Shown: positions 10,093 through 20,084 of the stretch, piece after piece | Position numbering within the stretch: the first letter of the stretch is position 1 | Layout of the letters: each line of letters opens with the position of its first letter | From: Paraburkholderia domus | Lineage (GTDB): Bacteria; Pseudomonadota; Gammaproteobacteria; Burkholderiales; Burkholderiaceae | Direction of reading: 5' to 3' | Assembly: GCF_905220705.1 (NCBI RefSeq) | Contig: NZ_CAJNAT010000001.1 | Coordinates: 620,001 to 684,000 of the forward strand | DNA: 64,000 nt | The notes under the pieces: model-generated | The model's input: only the letters and a program-made list of their open reading frames with translations | What the model was told of the DNA's origin: nothing | Databases searched by the model: none | Made by a program: the position numbers and the translations under genes

Positions 10093-10098
10093 TATAAT
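10093..10098 (+). promoter_or_regulatory. Probable -10 box of valS
   Basis: A perfect TATAAT lies 35 bases before the valS ATG. No good -35 hexamer is visible at the proper spacing in the C-rich stretch upstream, so only the -10 element is supported. Confidence 0.45.
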
Positions 10099-10132
10099 CG
10101 AGCATTCTTTGCATCTACCAGCAGACCGACAA

Positions 10133-13000
10133 ATGAGCGAGACCCCGAGCGACCCGACCTCCACGCTTGCCAAAAGCTTCGAGCCCCACACCATCGAAGC
10201 CCACTGGGGGCCCGAATGGGAAAAGCGCGCCTACGCGGCGCCCACCTTCGACGAGAACAAGAAAGACTTCTCGATCCAGCTGCCGCCGCCGAACGTCACG
10301 GGCACCCTGCACATGGGCCACGCCTTCAACCAGACGATCATGGACGGCCTCACCCGCTATCACCGCATGCTCGGCGAAAACACCCTCTGGGTGCCGGGCA
10401 CGGACCACGCGGGCATCGCCACGCAAATCGTCGTCGAACGGCAACTGGATGCCACAGGCGTCTCCCGTCACGATCTCGGGCGCGAAAAATTCACCGAACG
10501 CGTCTGGGAATGGAAGCAGCAATCGGGCTCGACCATCACGAATCAGGTGCGCCGCCTCGGCGCGTCGATCGACTGGTCGCGCGAATATTTCACGATGGAC
10601 GACAAAATGTCGACCGCCGTGCGCGATGTGTTCGTACGCCTGTATGAACAAGGCCTGATCTACCGCGGCAAGCGCCTCGTCAACTGGGATCCGGTTCTGC
10701 TCACCGCCGTCTCCGACCTCGAAGTGGCTAGCGAAGAAGAAAATGGCCATCTCTGGCACATCCAGTATCCGCTCACGGACGGCTCGGGCCACCTGACCGT
10801 CGCCACCACGCGCCCGGAAACCATGCTCGGCGACACCGCCGTGATGGTTCATCCGGAAGACGAACGCTACGCGCACCTGATCGGCAAAACGGTCACGCTG
10901 CCGCTCTCCGGCCGCGAAGTACCGATCATCGCCGACGACTACGTCGACCGCGAATTCGGTACCGGTGTGGTCAAGGTCACGCCCGCGCACGATTTCAACG
11001 ACTATCAGGTCGGCTTGCGTCACAAGCTGCCGATGATCGAAATCCTCACGCTCGACGCGAAGATCAACGACAACGCGCCGGAAAATTACCGCGGCCTGGA
11101 TCGTTTCGAAGCCCGCAAGCAGGTCGTGATGGACCTCGAAGCGCTCGGTGCGCTCGAATCGGTCAAGCCGCACAAGCTGATGGTGCCGCGCGGCGACCGC
11201 ACGGGTGTCGTGATCGAGCCGATGCTGACGGATCAATGGTTCGTCGCCATGAGCAAGCCGGCGCCGGAAGGCACTTTTAATCCGGGCAAATCGATCGCCG
11301 AAACGGCGTTGGACGTGGTTCGCAGCGGCGAAATCAAATTCGTGCCGGAAAACTGGTCCACCACTTATTACCAATGGCTCGAAAACATCCAGGACTGGTG
11401 TATTTCGCGTCAACTCTGGTGGGGCCATCAGATCCCGGCATGGTATGGCGAAAACGGTGAAATCTTCGTCGCCAAGACCGAAGAAGGCGCACGCGAGAAG
11501 GCCGCCGAGGCCGGTTACACGGGCCCGCTCAAGCGCGATGAAGACGTGCTCGACACGTGGTTCTCGTCGGCGCTGGTGCCGTTCTCGTCGCTCGGCTGGC
11601 CTGCCGAAACGCCGGAGCTGAAGCACTTCATGCCTTCGTCGGTACTGGTCACCGGCTTCGACATCATTTTCTTCTGGGTCGCGCGCATGGTCATGATGAC
11701 CACGCACTTCACGGGCAAAGTGCCGTTCGACACGGTCTACGTGCACGGTCTCGTACGCGACGCCGAAGGCCAGAAGATGTCGAAGAGCAAGGGCAATACG
11801 CTCGACCCCATCGATATCGTCGACGGCATCGACCTCGACGCGCTGGTTGCCAAGCGCACCACGGGCCTGATGAATCCGAAGCAGGCTGCGTCGATCGAAA
11901 AGAAAACCCGCAAGGAATTCCCGGACGGCATTCCGGCGTTCGGCACGGACGCGCTGCGCTTTACGATGGCGTCGATGGCCACGCTCGGCCGCAACGTGAA
12001 CTTCGACCTGGCGCGCTGCGAAGGCTATCGCAACTTCTGCAACAAGTTGTGGAATGCCACGCGCTTCGTGCTGATGAATTGCGAAGGCCACGATTGCGGT
12101 TTCGGCAAGCCGGAGCAATGCGGCGAATGCGGCCCGGACGGCCACCTGAATTTCTCGGCGGCCGACCGCTGGATCGTGTCGCGCCTGCAACGCGTGGAAG
12201 CGGAAATCGCCAAGGGTTTCGCCGACTATCGTTTCGACAATGTGGCCAACGCCCTATACAAGTTCGTATGGGACGAATACTGTGACTGGTATCTCGAACT
12301 CGCCAAGGTTCAGATCCAGACGGGTCAGCCGAACCAGCAGCGCGCAACGCGCCGCACGCTGCTGCGCGTACTCGAGATGGTGTTGCGCCTCGCGCATCCG
12401 GTGATTCCGTTCATTACCGAAGCGCTGTGGCAAAAAGTTGCACCGCTGGCGGCTCGTTACCCCGAAGGCGAAGCGTCCATCATGGTGCAGCCGTACCCCG
12501 TTGCGGAGCCGTCGAAAATCGACGAAGACGCGGAGCAATGGGCGGCCGACCTGAAAGCAGTGATCGATGCGTGCCGGAATCTGCGCGGCGAGATGAATCT
12601 GTCGCCGGCGGTCAAGGTGCCGTTGCTCGCTACCGGCAACGCGGAGCGCCTCGCCACCTTCGCTCCGTACGCTCAGGCGTTGGCCCGTTTGTCGGAAGTG
12701 CAGATCATTGCCGACGAGGCAACGCTGGATGCGCAGGCGGATGGCGCGCCAATTGCTATCGTTGGAAATGACAAGCTCGTGCTGAAGGTGGAAATCGACG
12801 TTGCCGTCGAGCGCGAGCGTCTGTCGAAGGAGATTGCGCGGCTTGGCGCGGAAGTCATCAAGTGCAATGCCAAGTTGCAGAATGAAAGCTTTGTTGCAAA
12901 GGCGCCGCCGGCGGTCGTTGAGCAGGAGCAGAAAAGGCTGGCAGAATTCGAAACCACTATCGGCAAGCTGAAAGCCCAATTGGCCCGTTTGCCAGCCTGA
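10133..13000 (+). CDS. valS: Valine--tRNA ligase
   Basis: Charges tRNA-Val with valine in the cytosol. The protein is 955 residues (E. coli 951). The class I HIGH motif appears as 'HMGH' in '[17 protein letters not shown]', and KMSKS is in '[14 protein letters not shown]'. The CP1 editing domain lies between them ('[19 protein letters not shown]'). The last ~65 residues form the expected C-terminal coiled coil that grips the tRNA. The ATG at 10133 gives the canonical start; the frame is open 69 codons further upstream through the repeat element, which is coincidental. It precedes galU by 73 bases and may be cotranscribed with it. Confidence 0.97.
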   Translation: MSETPSDPTSTLAKSFEPHTIEAHWGPEWEKRAYAAPTFDENKKDFSIQLPPPNVTGTLHMGHAFNQTIMDGLTRYHRMLGENTLWVPGTDHAGIATQIVVERQLDATGVSRHDLGREKFTERVWEWKQQSGSTITNQVRRLGASIDWSREYFTMDDKMSTAVRDVFVRLYEQGLIYRGKRLVNWDPVLLTAVSDLEVASEEENGHLWHIQYPLTDGSGHLTVATTRPETMLGDTAVMVHPEDERYAHLIGKTVTLPLSGREVPIIADDYVDREFGTGVVKVTPAHDFNDYQVGLRHKLPMIEILTLDAKINDNAPENYRGLDRFEARKQVVMDLEALGALESVKPHKLMVPRGDRTGVVIEPMLTDQWFVAMSKPAPEGTFNPGKSIAETALDVVRSGEIKFVPENWSTTYYQWLENIQDWCISRQLWWGHQIPAWYGENGEIFVAKTEEGAREKAAEAGYTGPLKRDEDVLDTWFSSALVPFSSLGWPAETPELKHFMPSSVLVTGFDIIFFWVARMVMMTTHFTGKVPFDTVYVHGLVRDAEGQKMSKSKGNTLDPIDIVDGIDLDALVAKRTTGLMNPKQAASIEKKTRKEFPDGIPAFGTDALRFTMASMATLGRNVNFDLARCEGYRNFCNKLWNATRFVLMNCEGHDCGFGKPEQCGECGPDGHLNFSAADRWIVSRLQRVEAEIAKGFADYRFDNVANALYKFVWDEYCDWYLELAKVQIQTGQPNQQRATRRTLLRVLEMVLRLAHPVIPFITEALWQKVAPLAARYPEGEASIMVQPYPVAEPSKIDEDAEQWAADLKAVIDACRNLRGEMNLSPAVKVPLLATGNAERLATFAPYAQALARLSEVQIIADEATLDAQADGAPIAIVGNDKLVLKVEIDVAVERERLSKEIARLGAEVIKCNAKLQNESFVAKAPPAVVEQEQKRLAEFETTIGKLKAQLARLPA

Positions 13001-13073
13001 TCGACGCTCCGGGTCCGTCCCGTTGTGGGCGGGCCCGGATCAAATGCTAAACCAGAGGATTCAGGGTAATCAC

Positions 13074-13955
13074 ATGCTAAAAGTTACAAAAGCAGTATTT
13101 CCGGTAGCAGGTCTTGGCACCCGGTTCCTCCCTGCCACGAAGGCGAGCCCGAAGGAGATGCTGCCGATCGTCGACAAGCCGCTGATTCAATATGCGGTGG
13201 AAGAGGCAATGGCGGCGGGCATCACCGAAATGATCTTTGTCACGGGCCGGAGCAAGCGTGCGATCGAGGACCATTTCGATAAGTCATACGAAATCGAGGC
13301 TGAACTCGAGGCGCGTGGCAAGCAAAAGCTGCTGGAGTTGGTGCGCAGCATCAAGCCGAGCCATGTGGACTGCTTCTACGTGCGTCAACCGGAAGCGCTC
13401 GGTCTCGGTCATGCGGTGATGTGCGCCGAAAAACTGGTGGGCGACAACCCGTTCGCCGTCATCCTCGCGGACGACTTGCTGTATGGCACGCCGCCCGTGA
13501 TGACGCAGATGATCGAGGTATTCGACCATTATCACAGCTCGGTGATCGGCGTAGAAGAGATCCCGGCCGCAGAGACGAAGTCGTACGGTATCGTCGATGG
13601 CAAGGAGTGGGAAGACTCGATCATCAAGATGTCGGGCATCGTCGAAAAGCCGGAGCCGTCTGTTGCGCCGTCGAATCTCGGCGTTGTGGGCCGCTATGTA
13701 CTGAAGCCGCGGATTTTCGAGCATCTACGCGCGTTGAAGCCGGGCGCAGGCGGCGAATTGCAGCTGACGGACGCGATTCAATCGCTGCTCGCCGATGAAC
13801 AGGTGTTGGCGTACAAGTACCACGGCACGCGTTTCGACTGCGGCAGCAAGCTGGGTTACCTGAAGGCGACCGTCGAGTTCGCTCTGCGTCACCCGGAAGT
13901 GGCAGCCGATTTCGAAGAATATCTGCGTACCCGTTCGCCGGTGCTGGAAGGCTGA
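13074..13955 (+). CDS. galU: UTP--glucose-1-phosphate uridylyltransferase
   Basis: Makes UDP-glucose from UTP and glucose-1-phosphate, the precursor of lipopolysaccharide, exopolysaccharide and trehalose. The N-terminal nucleotide-binding signature 'GLGTRFLPATKASPKEMLPI' and 'VDKPLIQYAVEEA' identify it. 'ADDLLY' carries the metal/UDP-binding Asp, and 'GAGGELQLTDAI' is also typical. At 293 residues it matches the family. The start is the ATG at 13074, after a weak AGGG; an upstream in-frame ATG at 13023 lies in non-conserved sequence. A strong hairpin terminator follows 66 bases downstream. Confidence 0.95.
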   Translation: MLKVTKAVFPVAGLGTRFLPATKASPKEMLPIVDKPLIQYAVEEAMAAGITEMIFVTGRSKRAIEDHFDKSYEIEAELEARGKQKLLELVRSIKPSHVDCFYVRQPEALGLGHAVMCAEKLVGDNPFAVILADDLLYGTPPVMTQMIEVFDHYHSSVIGVEEIPAAETKSYGIVDGKEWEDSIIKMSGIVEKPEPSVAPSNLGVVGRYVLKPRIFEHLRALKPGAGGELQLTDAIQSLLADEQVLAYKYHGTRFDCGSKLGYLKATVEFALRHPEVAADFEEYLRTRSPVLEG

Positions 13956-14020
13956 GCAAACTGGACAGCCGCGCAGAGCCCTTTTGCGCTGTTAGCCTCT
14001 CGATAGCATCAGTCAGACGT

Positions 14021-14066
14021 AAAAAAGGCGCTGTGCCCGCATTTGCGGGCACAGCGCCTTTTGTTT
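14021..14066. terminator. Bidirectional terminator between galU and tusA
   Basis: A perfect 17-bp stem (14025-14041 with 14044-14060) has a two-base loop, an A-run on its left and TTTTGTTTT on its right. It therefore works for galU on the plus strand and for tusA on the minus strand. Confidence 0.9.
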
Positions 14067-14079
14067 TGGGGCGCGCCTT

Positions 14080-14313
14080 TCAGCGGCGCTTCATCAAAAA
14101 GGTAAAAACCTTGTCGTGCGCCGAGCTTTCGACGATTTCGTTGCCGGTTTGCTTCGCGAACGCGGCGAAATCGCGCTGCGAACCCGGATCGGTAGCCAGT
14201 ACCTTGAGAATCTGGCCGCTTTCCATGTCGGCGAGCGCCTTCTTGGCGCGCAAAATGGGCAGCGGGCACATCAGCCCACGCGCATCGACTTCCTTGTGAA
14301 CCTGAATTTGCAT
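14080..14313 (-). CDS. tusA: Sulfurtransferase TusA
   Basis: A small cytosolic sulfur carrier that takes persulfide from IscS for tRNA 2-thiouridine and other sulfur transfers. The 77-residue protein has the defining CPxP motif in 'RGLMCPLPILRAKKAL' with the active Cys at residue 16, and 'ATDPGSQRDF' in the second half. I chose the ATG at 14313; the 18 upstream codons are Ser/Arg-rich and not conserved-looking. Its terminator is the shared hairpin at 14021. Stand-alone tusA genes of this size are standard in beta-proteobacteria. Confidence 0.9.
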   Translation of the reverse strand: MQIQVHKEVDARGLMCPLPILRAKKALADMESGQILKVLATDPGSQRDFAAFAKQTGNEIVESSAHDKVFTFLMKRR

Positions 14314-14444
14314 CGACGATGACCTTCGGGATGAGGCGTCGTCGCTCGACGCCGGGGAGAGGGTCAAATTCTACAGCAGGCGTCATTTAGCCGCCGGACG
14401 TGACGCTGTCATGTCGATTATCGCAATCCGGCGGCGTTTAGGCG

Positions 14445-15485
14445 CTACAACGCGACCGCCTCTCCGCTCTGCAGAGACTGCCGCAACGCCATGCCGATCC
14501 GCGTCGCTTCGAGCGCATCGGCGAGCGTGGCGCCCGATTGCACGTTCGACGACGCCCCGCCCTGCACCGCCGCAACGAAGGCGCGCGCCTCGTGCAGAAA
14601 CGCGTCTTCAAACCGATCGAAGAAACTCGGCGTGCATTCGTTGCGGATACCGGTCGCGTCGTAGATCTCAACGCGATTCGCTCGCGGATTGTGGCCAATC
14701 GCCAGCGCACCCGCCGTGCCGATCACTTCGCTATGCGTGTCGTTGCCATGCGCCTGAGTCCGCGACGCATAAAACATCGCAAGCTTGCCGTCCTCGAATT
14801 CGCAGATCGCCACGCCGTTATCGACGTCGCCGAATTCCCGCAGACCCTCGTGCAATGCGACCGCACCCGCCGCAAACACGCGCTTGGCTCGGGGCTTGCC
14901 AAGCAGCCAGCGCGCGACATCGATATCGTGCACGGTACAGTCCAGAAAGATCCCACCGGATGTCGCCGCAAAACGCACGAAGAAGCCATCGTTGTCGTTC
15001 TTGTCAGTGGTTTGCGAGCGCACCAGGAAAGGCCTCCCGATCGCGCCGGACTGGATCCTGTCGAACGCATCCTTGTAGCTCGGATCGAAACGCCGCATAA
15101 AGCCGATAGTCGCCTGCAGATGCGGATACCGCGCAGCTTCGGCCAGCACGCGCTCGCACTCGGCAAGATCCAGCGACAGCGGCTTCTCGCAGAACACATG
15201 TTTGCCGGCGTGCAGCGCATCGACAATCTGCTGCGCGTGCAACGACGACGGTGTGACAAGCCACACCGCATCCACCTCGCGATCGGCGAGCAGATCCGCA
15301 TAGTCGTCATAGAGACGCGGTTCGGACAACGCCTCGCGCGCCCATGCCCGCTCTTCCTCCAACGGACTGCAAGCAGCCACGAGCGACGCACCTGGCACAC
15401 GATACGCAAGATTTTCCGCGTGCCGCTTGCCCAAACGCCCCAATCCGACCACGCCCAATCGAAGCCGCCTAGTCGCCGCGTTCAT
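14445..15485 (-). CDS. Gfo/Idh/MocA-family oxidoreductase (inositol-type dehydrogenase)
   Basis: An NAD(P)-dependent sugar/inositol dehydrogenase of 346 residues. The N-terminal Rossmann signature is 'GVVGLGRLGKRHAENLA', the catalytic Lys lies in 'HVFCEKPLSLDL', and 'DCTVHDIDVARWLL' carries the Asp/His pair of the C-terminal domain. It directly follows iolG in a TGATG overlap, so the two are cotranslated. In this cluster it most plausibly acts on another inositol isomer (scyllo- or D-chiro-inositol) or a keto-inositol, by analogy with IolX/IolW; that specificity is inferred. The ATG at 15485 has GAGG about nine bases upstream, and a GTG lies one codon earlier. Confidence 0.82.
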   Translation of the reverse strand: MNAATRRLRLGVVGLGRLGKRHAENLAYRVPGASLVAACSPLEEERAWAREALSEPRLYDDYADLLADREVDAVWLVTPSSLHAQQIVDALHAGKHVFCEKPLSLDLAECERVLAEAARYPHLQATIGFMRRFDPSYKDAFDRIQSGAIGRPFLVRSQTTDKNDNDGFFVRFAATSGGIFLDCTVHDIDVARWLLGKPRAKRVFAAGAVALHEGLREFGDVDNGVAICEFEDGKLAMFYASRTQAHGNDTHSEVIGTAGALAIGHNPRANRVEIYDATGIRNECTPSFFDRFEDAFLHEARAFVAAVQGGASSNVQSGATLADALEATRIGMALRQSLQSGEAVAL

Positions 15486-16501
15486 CACGATGCCTCGCCG
15501 AGTTTCACCGCGCGCCCCTCACGCCACGAGCGTGTTGCAGCGTCCGCAAGTTCGAGCGCTTTCAGGCCGTCCGCAACGGTCGTACGCACCGGCTTGCCAC
15601 GAGTGACCGCGTCGAAGAAATGCGCAATTTCCAATGCGTACGCCGCGCGATAACGTTCGAGGAAAAACGCTTCCGGCACGTCGTTCGACACTTCGGTTTT
15701 CGAATACGCGGTGACCTCAGTGGGCCGCACATTCCCCGCCTGCAGCATGCCGGTGCTGCCGAGCACTTCGAAACGCTGATCGTAGCCATAAGCCGCGCGC
15801 CGCGCGGTGTTGATCTGGCACAGACGGCCACGCTTCGTGCGAATCGTCACCGCGGTCGAATCGATATCGCCCGCTTCGGCAATCGCCGGATCTGAAAGAC
15901 AACTGCCGGTGGCGTGCAGCGTGTCGGCTTCGTCGTCGAGAATCCAGCGGAAGATGTCGAAGTCGTGAATCAGCATGTCCTTGAAGATGCCGCCCGAGTG
16001 CCTGATGTACTCGACGGGCGGTGCGCCCGGATCGCGGCTCGTCACCACCAGCATTTCCGGCGTACCGATCTCGCCCGCATCGATGCGCGCTTTCAACGCG
16101 GAGAATGTCGGGTCGAAGCGGCGCTGAAAGCCAATCATGCAAACCACGCCCGCACGCTCCACCGCCTCGGCACAGGCACGCGCGCGTTCCAAAGTCAGGT
16201 CCACCGGCTTCTCGCAGAACACATGCTTCTTCTGCGCAGCGGATTTCATGATCAGATCCGCGTGCGTGTCCGTGCTCGAACAGATCACCGTCGCACCGAT
16301 CGACGCATCGCCCATCGCACCGTCGATATCCGCAACCTGCGCGCCTTGCGAGGCAGCGAGCGCCGCAGCCGCCTCGCGATTCACATCGACCACATACTTG
16401 AGCCGCACGCCCGGTTGACGTGCCAGATTCGCCGCATGAATCTTGCCGATACGTCCCGCGCCGAATACCGCCACGTCGATCGTCTTTACCGCCTCAGTCA
16501 T
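15485..16501 (-). CDS. iolG: myo-Inositol 2-dehydrogenase
   Basis: Oxidises myo-inositol to 2-keto-myo-inositol (scyllo-inosose), the first step of the pathway. It is 338 residues with Rossmann motif 'VAVFGAGRIGKIHAANLA', catalytic 'HVFCEKPVDLTLE', 'GFQRRFDPTF' and 'MLIHDFDIFRWIL', the pattern of bacterial IolG. GGAGG lies seven bases before the ATG at 16501, which fixes the start; the frame is open ten more codons upstream. It overlaps the end of the RpiR regulator by eight bases, making regulator-iolG-dehydrogenase one leftward operon. The function is strongly supported by iolCDEB across the divergent promoter. Confidence 0.9.
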   Translation of the reverse strand: MTEAVKTIDVAVFGAGRIGKIHAANLARQPGVRLKYVVDVNREAAAALAASQGAQVADIDGAMGDASIGATVICSSTDTHADLIMKSAAQKKHVFCEKPVDLTLERARACAEAVERAGVVCMIGFQRRFDPTFSALKARIDAGEIGTPEMLVVTSRDPGAPPVEYIRHSGGIFKDMLIHDFDIFRWILDDEADTLHATGSCLSDPAIAEAGDIDSTAVTIRTKRGRLCQINTARRAAYGYDQRFEVLGSTGMLQAGNVRPTEVTAYSKTEVSNDVPEAFFLERYRAAYALEIAHFFDAVTRGKPVRTTVADGLKALELADAATRSWREGRAVKLGEAS

Positions 16502-17375
16502 CGTATCCTCCAGTGTCTTTGGATTCTTCAACGTTCAGTTCGAGCTTGTACGCGAGCGCGATGAACAACGCCTGGCACAAACAGATCGTGCTGGTCAGCG
16601 AGCGGAACGCAAACGCGCTGCCCTCTTTCACATACAGTTGAGTGGTGGCATAACGCGCCAACGGAGAAAGTTGGCTATCCGTAATAACTAGCGTCTTCGC
16701 CTGGTGATGATGCGCAACGCGCAGGCAGTACTGTGTTTCCTTGCCATAGGGCGCGAAACTGATCGCGATCACCACGTCGCCCTTCTTCACGCTGCGAATC
16801 TGTTCGCGATACATACCGCCGAAACCGGACACCAGATGCACACGCTTCGGCGTGTGCTGCAACGCGTAGACGATATAGCTCGCCACCGGAAACGAACGCC
16901 GCACGCCGATCACGTAGATGTTGTCGGCCTGCTGCAACATCTTCACGGCGGCATCGAACTGCGCATCGTCGAGGCCGGCTTCAAGTTCTTCGAGTCCGCC
17001 ACGTGACGCCGCGATAAATTCGCGCGCTACGGCGCCGCCGGATAACGCGCCGGGCTTCTCGTCGATCAGCTTGCGAATCCTCTGCTGATAACTCGGCGAG
17101 GACGTGCCCTGCCCCGTATACGCCTGACGAAACACCGCCTGCAGATCGGAGAAGCCAGAGAAGCCAAAGCGCTGCGCAAAGCGCACCACGGCGGATGGAT
17201 GCACGCCGCAACTCGCGGCGATATCGCTGGTGCGATCCACCATCACGCTCGAACGATGCTGCTCGATATAGGTCGCCACGCTCTTCAATTGACGCGGCAA
17301 GGCCTCGTAGTTTTCCGCGATGCGCTGCATCAATTCTTCGACGCTCGGCAAGTCTTCGGTGCTCTCTTCCGCCAT
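16494..17375 (-). CDS. iolR: RpiR-family transcriptional regulator of inositol catabolism
   Basis: A 293-residue HTH-SIS protein. The N-terminal RpiR helix-turn-helix covers about residues 5-80 ('DIAASCGVHPSAVVRFAQRFGFSGFSDLQ'-like order; key residues A-V-V-R-F at the recognition helix). The C-terminal SIS sugar-phosphate-binding domain covers about 125-270 ('IYVIGVRRSFPVA', 'ITDSQLSPLA'). It is divergent from the transporter/iolCDEB unit and shares an intergenic region with two palindromes. RpiR-type IolR in Sinorhizobium represses iol genes and responds to a pathway intermediate; the same role here is inferred from position and family. The symbol iolR reflects that inference. Confidence 0.85.
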   Translation of the reverse strand: MAEESTEDLPSVEELMQRIAENYEALPRQLKSVATYIEQHRSSVMVDRTSDIAASCGVHPSAVVRFAQRFGFSGFSDLQAVFRQAYTGQGTSSPSYQQRIRKLIDEKPGALSGGAVAREFIAASRGGLEELEAGLDDAQFDAAVKMLQQADNIYVIGVRRSFPVASYIVYALQHTPKRVHLVSGFGGMYREQIRSVKKGDVVIAISFAPYGKETQYCLRVAHHHQAKTLVITDSQLSPLARYATTQLYVKEGSAFAFRSLTSTICLCQALFIALAYKLELNVEESKDTGGYDD

Positions 17376-17472
17376 GGCTCTCTCTTCGTTGCTTTATTGC
17401 AGTGCGCAAGCGCTGTTCAGCGTCTCTCGCACGGTGTCCTGACGCTGCCGATTATAGGCAGGCGCCCTATCA

Positions 17473-17492
17473 AATGGAATGTATTTTCCATT
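17473..17492. promoter_or_regulatory. Candidate IolR operator 1 (GGAA-N6-TTCC)
   Basis: A perfect inverted repeat AATGGAA / TTCCATT with a six-base spacer, containing GGAA-N6-TTCC. As I recall it, that is the consensus reported for the RpiR-type IolR of Sinorhizobium meliloti. It lies 98 bases upstream of the regulator start and 161 bases upstream of the binding-protein gene. Confidence 0.6.
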
Positions 17493-17502
17493 TTTATTTG
17501 CC

Positions 17503-17515
17503 ATGAAATTTTCAT
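17503..17515. promoter_or_regulatory. Candidate IolR operator 2 (ATGAAA-T-TTTCAT)
   Basis: A second perfect palindrome, six bases per arm around one T, lies eleven bases beyond operator 1, or about two helical turns centre to centre. It shares the GAAA/TTTC core and may be a weaker site or part of the promoter. Confidence 0.45.
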
Positions 17516-17652
17516 TGCAACACGTCGGAAGATGGCCTAATCTTGGTCGTGAGCGATGGTGCATCGGCTGACGCATGCCGCAACGCACGCAACCGGAAGG
17601 CCGCCCGCCAGACGCTCCCTTCAATAACGACAGACCGAGAAAGGTGGAGACA

Positions 17653-18699
17653 ATGAGACTTTGCAAGGGCAAGGCTACGCTCAGGATTCTGGTAACGGCA
17701 TTGACGTTGGCGACGGGATTCGGTGCGGCGTCGGCCGCCCGCGCGGCTGACGCTCACTTCGTGTTGATCAGCCACGCGCCGGATTCGGATTCGTGGTGGA
17801 ACACCATCAAGAACGCCATCAAACAGGCCGACGAGGATTTCAACGTCGAGACCGATTACCGCAATCCGCCGAACGGCGACATCGCCGATATGGCGCGCCT
17901 CATCGAACAGGCTGCTGCGCGCAATTACGACGGCGTGATCGTCTCGATCGCCGACTTCGACGTACTCAAGAGCTCGATGGCCAAGGTCACTGAGAAACAC
18001 ATCCCGCTCGTCACGATCAATTCCGGCACTGAGGAGCAAAGCGCGCAGCTTGGCGCGATCATGCACGTCGGTCAGCCTGAATATGCTGCGGGCAAAGCGG
18101 CGGGCGAAAAGGCGAAGGCAGCGGGCATCAAGTCATTCCTGTGCGTCAACCATTACGCGACCAACCCGGCTTCGTTTGAACGCTGCCGAGGCTTTGCCGA
18201 CGCGATCGGCGTCGACTTCAAGTCCTCCACGCTCGACGCCGGCCAGGACCCGACCGGCGTGCAATCGAAAGTGAGCGCGTATCTGCGCAATCACCCGAAC
18301 ACCCAGGCGGTGCTGACCCTTGGTCCGCTGTCGGCCGCGCCGACGATCAAGGCGCTGCAGCAGATGGGCCTCGCCGGCAAGATCTGGTTCGCGACATTCG
18401 ATTTCGACAATGACATCGCGAAGGGCATTCAGGACGGCACGATCCAGTTCGCGATCGACCAGCAACCCTACCTGCAGGGCTATATCCCGGTCGCTGTGCT
18501 CGCCATCGTGAAGAAGGAACACACCACAGATCCGGCGAAGATCCGCCAGATCCTGCAGGCCAATCCGAAGTTCCAGCAACGCCTCGCCACCTACGGCCTG
18601 GCACCCGCCTATGGGCCGCGCAATATCGGTTCCGGCCCAGGCTTCATCACCAAGGCGAATATCGACAAGGTCGTGAAGTACGCCGGGCAGTACCGCTAA
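17653..18699 (+). CDS. Sugar (inositol) ABC transporter, periplasmic binding protein
   Basis: A 348-residue periplasmic-binding protein of the ribose/galactose (CUT2) type. A cleavable signal peptide covers about residues 1-35, ending in 'AASAARA'. The mature chain starts 'ADAHFVLISHAPDSDSWW' and contains 'GDIADMARLIEQAAARNYDGVIVS', typical of the type 1 fold. The start is the ATG at 17653, with GGTGGAGA just upstream; earlier in-frame codons are not conserved-looking. It is the first gene of the rightward iol operon, so myo-inositol (or another inositol) is the most likely ligand. The substrate call is from context. Confidence 0.85.
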   Translation: MRLCKGKATLRILVTALTLATGFGAASAARAADAHFVLISHAPDSDSWWNTIKNAIKQADEDFNVETDYRNPPNGDIADMARLIEQAAARNYDGVIVSIADFDVLKSSMAKVTEKHIPLVTINSGTEEQSAQLGAIMHVGQPEYAAGKAAGEKAKAAGIKSFLCVNHYATNPASFERCRGFADAIGVDFKSSTLDAGQDPTGVQSKVSAYLRNHPNTQAVLTLGPLSAAPTIKALQQMGLAGKIWFATFDFDNDIAKGIQDGTIQFAIDQQPYLQGYIPVAVLAIVKKEHTTDPAKIRQILQANPKFQQRLATYGLAPAYGPRNIGSGPGFITKANIDKVVKYAGQYR

Positions 18700-18889
18700 C
18701 GCATTTCGCTGGGAATGCGGACACGGGAGAACCGTTCCGGCAGGTATGAAGAAAGTGGATGCGGCCGGCGGCAACTGGCCCGGCCGCCCCACGCCTGCGT
18801 TTGTCACGTTTTACGTGCATCACGCGCCATGCGGTCGGATGGCAGTCAGTGAGCGACTGCCATCCCCCGGCGCATCAAGGAGAGCTTCA

Positions 18890-20071
18890 ATGGGCGTAGC
18901 CAACCCCTTCCACCCTCATCCCCGCAAGCAGCCCCCTTCCGGTACTGGGACGGCGTCAACGTCGACGTCCCCCGGCGCACCCGCGGCGGCCGATGAACGT
19001 GTGCGCCAGGAATCGTGGTTCCGTCATCTGCTGAACCGCCCCGAATTTGCGGCTCTCGCCGGCACCGTGATGGTGTTCCTTGTGTTTGGGATTGCGGCCG
19101 GCAACTCCGGCATGTTCAACCTCGACGGCGTGATGAACTGGTCGCAAGTGGCCGCGTATCTTGGCCTGATCGCGGTCGGTGCGTGCCTGTTGATGATCGC
19201 CGGCGAATTCGACCTGTCGATCGGTTCGATGATCGGCTTCTCGGGCATGATGGTCGCACTGCCCACCATGTACTTCCATTGGCCGATCGCATTGTCGATC
19301 GTGTTTGCGTTTGCCGGATCGATGCTGCTCGGCGCGCTCAACGGCTATCTGGTGATGCGCACGCGGCTGCCGTCATTCATCGTGACGCTGGCGTTTCTGT
19401 TCATCCTGCGTGGGCTTACGCTGGCCCTGTCGGTCATGTTCGCCGACCGCACGATCATCTCCGGCGTGGGCGACGTCGCCTCGCACGACTGGCTCGCCCA
19501 TACCTTGTTCCAGGGTGTCGCATTCAAGGGCCTGTTCACCTGGCTCGGCCACATCGGTGTCGTGAAGCTGCTCGATAACGGCAACCCACTCGTACCGGGT
19601 ATTCCGAAGGTCCTGCTCTGGTGGTTCGCGCTTGCCGCAGTCTGCGCGTTCACCCTCGCCAAGACCCGCTTCGGCAACTGGATTTTCGCGGTCGGCGGCG
19701 ATGCCAACGCGGCCAAGAACGTTGGCGTGCCGGTGCGGCGCGTGAAGATCTCGCTGTTCGTGCTGACCGCGTTCTGCGCGTGCCTGTTCGCCGTGCTGCA
19801 AGTGTGCGACATCGGATCGGCCGCGGCCGACCGCGGGCTGCAGGCCGAATTCGAAGCCATCATCGCGGCGGTGATCGGCGGCACGCTGCTAACTGGCGGC
19901 TACGGCTCGGTGATCGGCGCCTGCTTCGGCGCGCTGATCTTCGGCGTCGTGCAGATCGGCATCACCTACACGAATGTCGACTCCGACTGGTTCCGCGTGT
20001 TCCTCGGCGTGATGCTGCTGATCGCGGTGTTGTTCAATCACTACGTACGCCGCCGCGTCGCGCAGTCGTAA
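18890..20071 (+). CDS. Sugar (inositol) ABC transporter, permease
   Basis: Inner-membrane permease of the BPD_transp_2 (RbsC-like) family, 393 residues. After a Pro/Ser/Thr-rich cytosolic leader of ~50 residues there are about ten hydrophobic segments. It includes '[20 protein letters not shown]' and '[18 protein letters not shown]', the RbsC-type signatures, and '[18 protein letters not shown]' near the coupling loop. AAGGAGAG precedes the ATG at 18890. The 190-base gap after the binding-protein gene holds no terminator that I can see. It lies 13 bases before the ATPase gene. Confidence 0.87.
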   Translation: MGVANPFHPHPRKQPPSGTGTASTSTSPGAPAAADERVRQESWFRHLLNRPEFAALAGTVMVFLVFGIAAGNSGMFNLDGVMNWSQVAAYLGLIAVGACLLMIAGEFDLSIGSMIGFSGMMVALPTMYFHWPIALSIVFAFAGSMLLGALNGYLVMRTRLPSFIVTLAFLFILRGLTLALSVMFADRTIISGVGDVASHDWLAHTLFQGVAFKGLFTWLGHIGVVKLLDNGNPLVPGIPKVLLWWFALAAVCAFTLAKTRFGNWIFAVGGDANAAKNVGVPVRRVKISLFVLTAFCACLFAVLQVCDIGSAAADRGLQAEFEAIIAAVIGGTLLTGGYGSVIGACFGALIFGVVQIGITYTNVDSDWFRVFLGVMLLIAVLFNHYVRRRVAQS

Positions 20072-20084
20072 CGAGGAGACGACC

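Noticed and set aside
9926..10132. N-terminal extension of valS through the repeat element
   Set aside because: Composition is repeat-derived; homology and length favour 10133.
10115..12190. 691-codon minus-strand frame opposite valS
   Set aside because: Antisense shadow with skewed composition; valS has HIGH and KMSKS on the plus strand.
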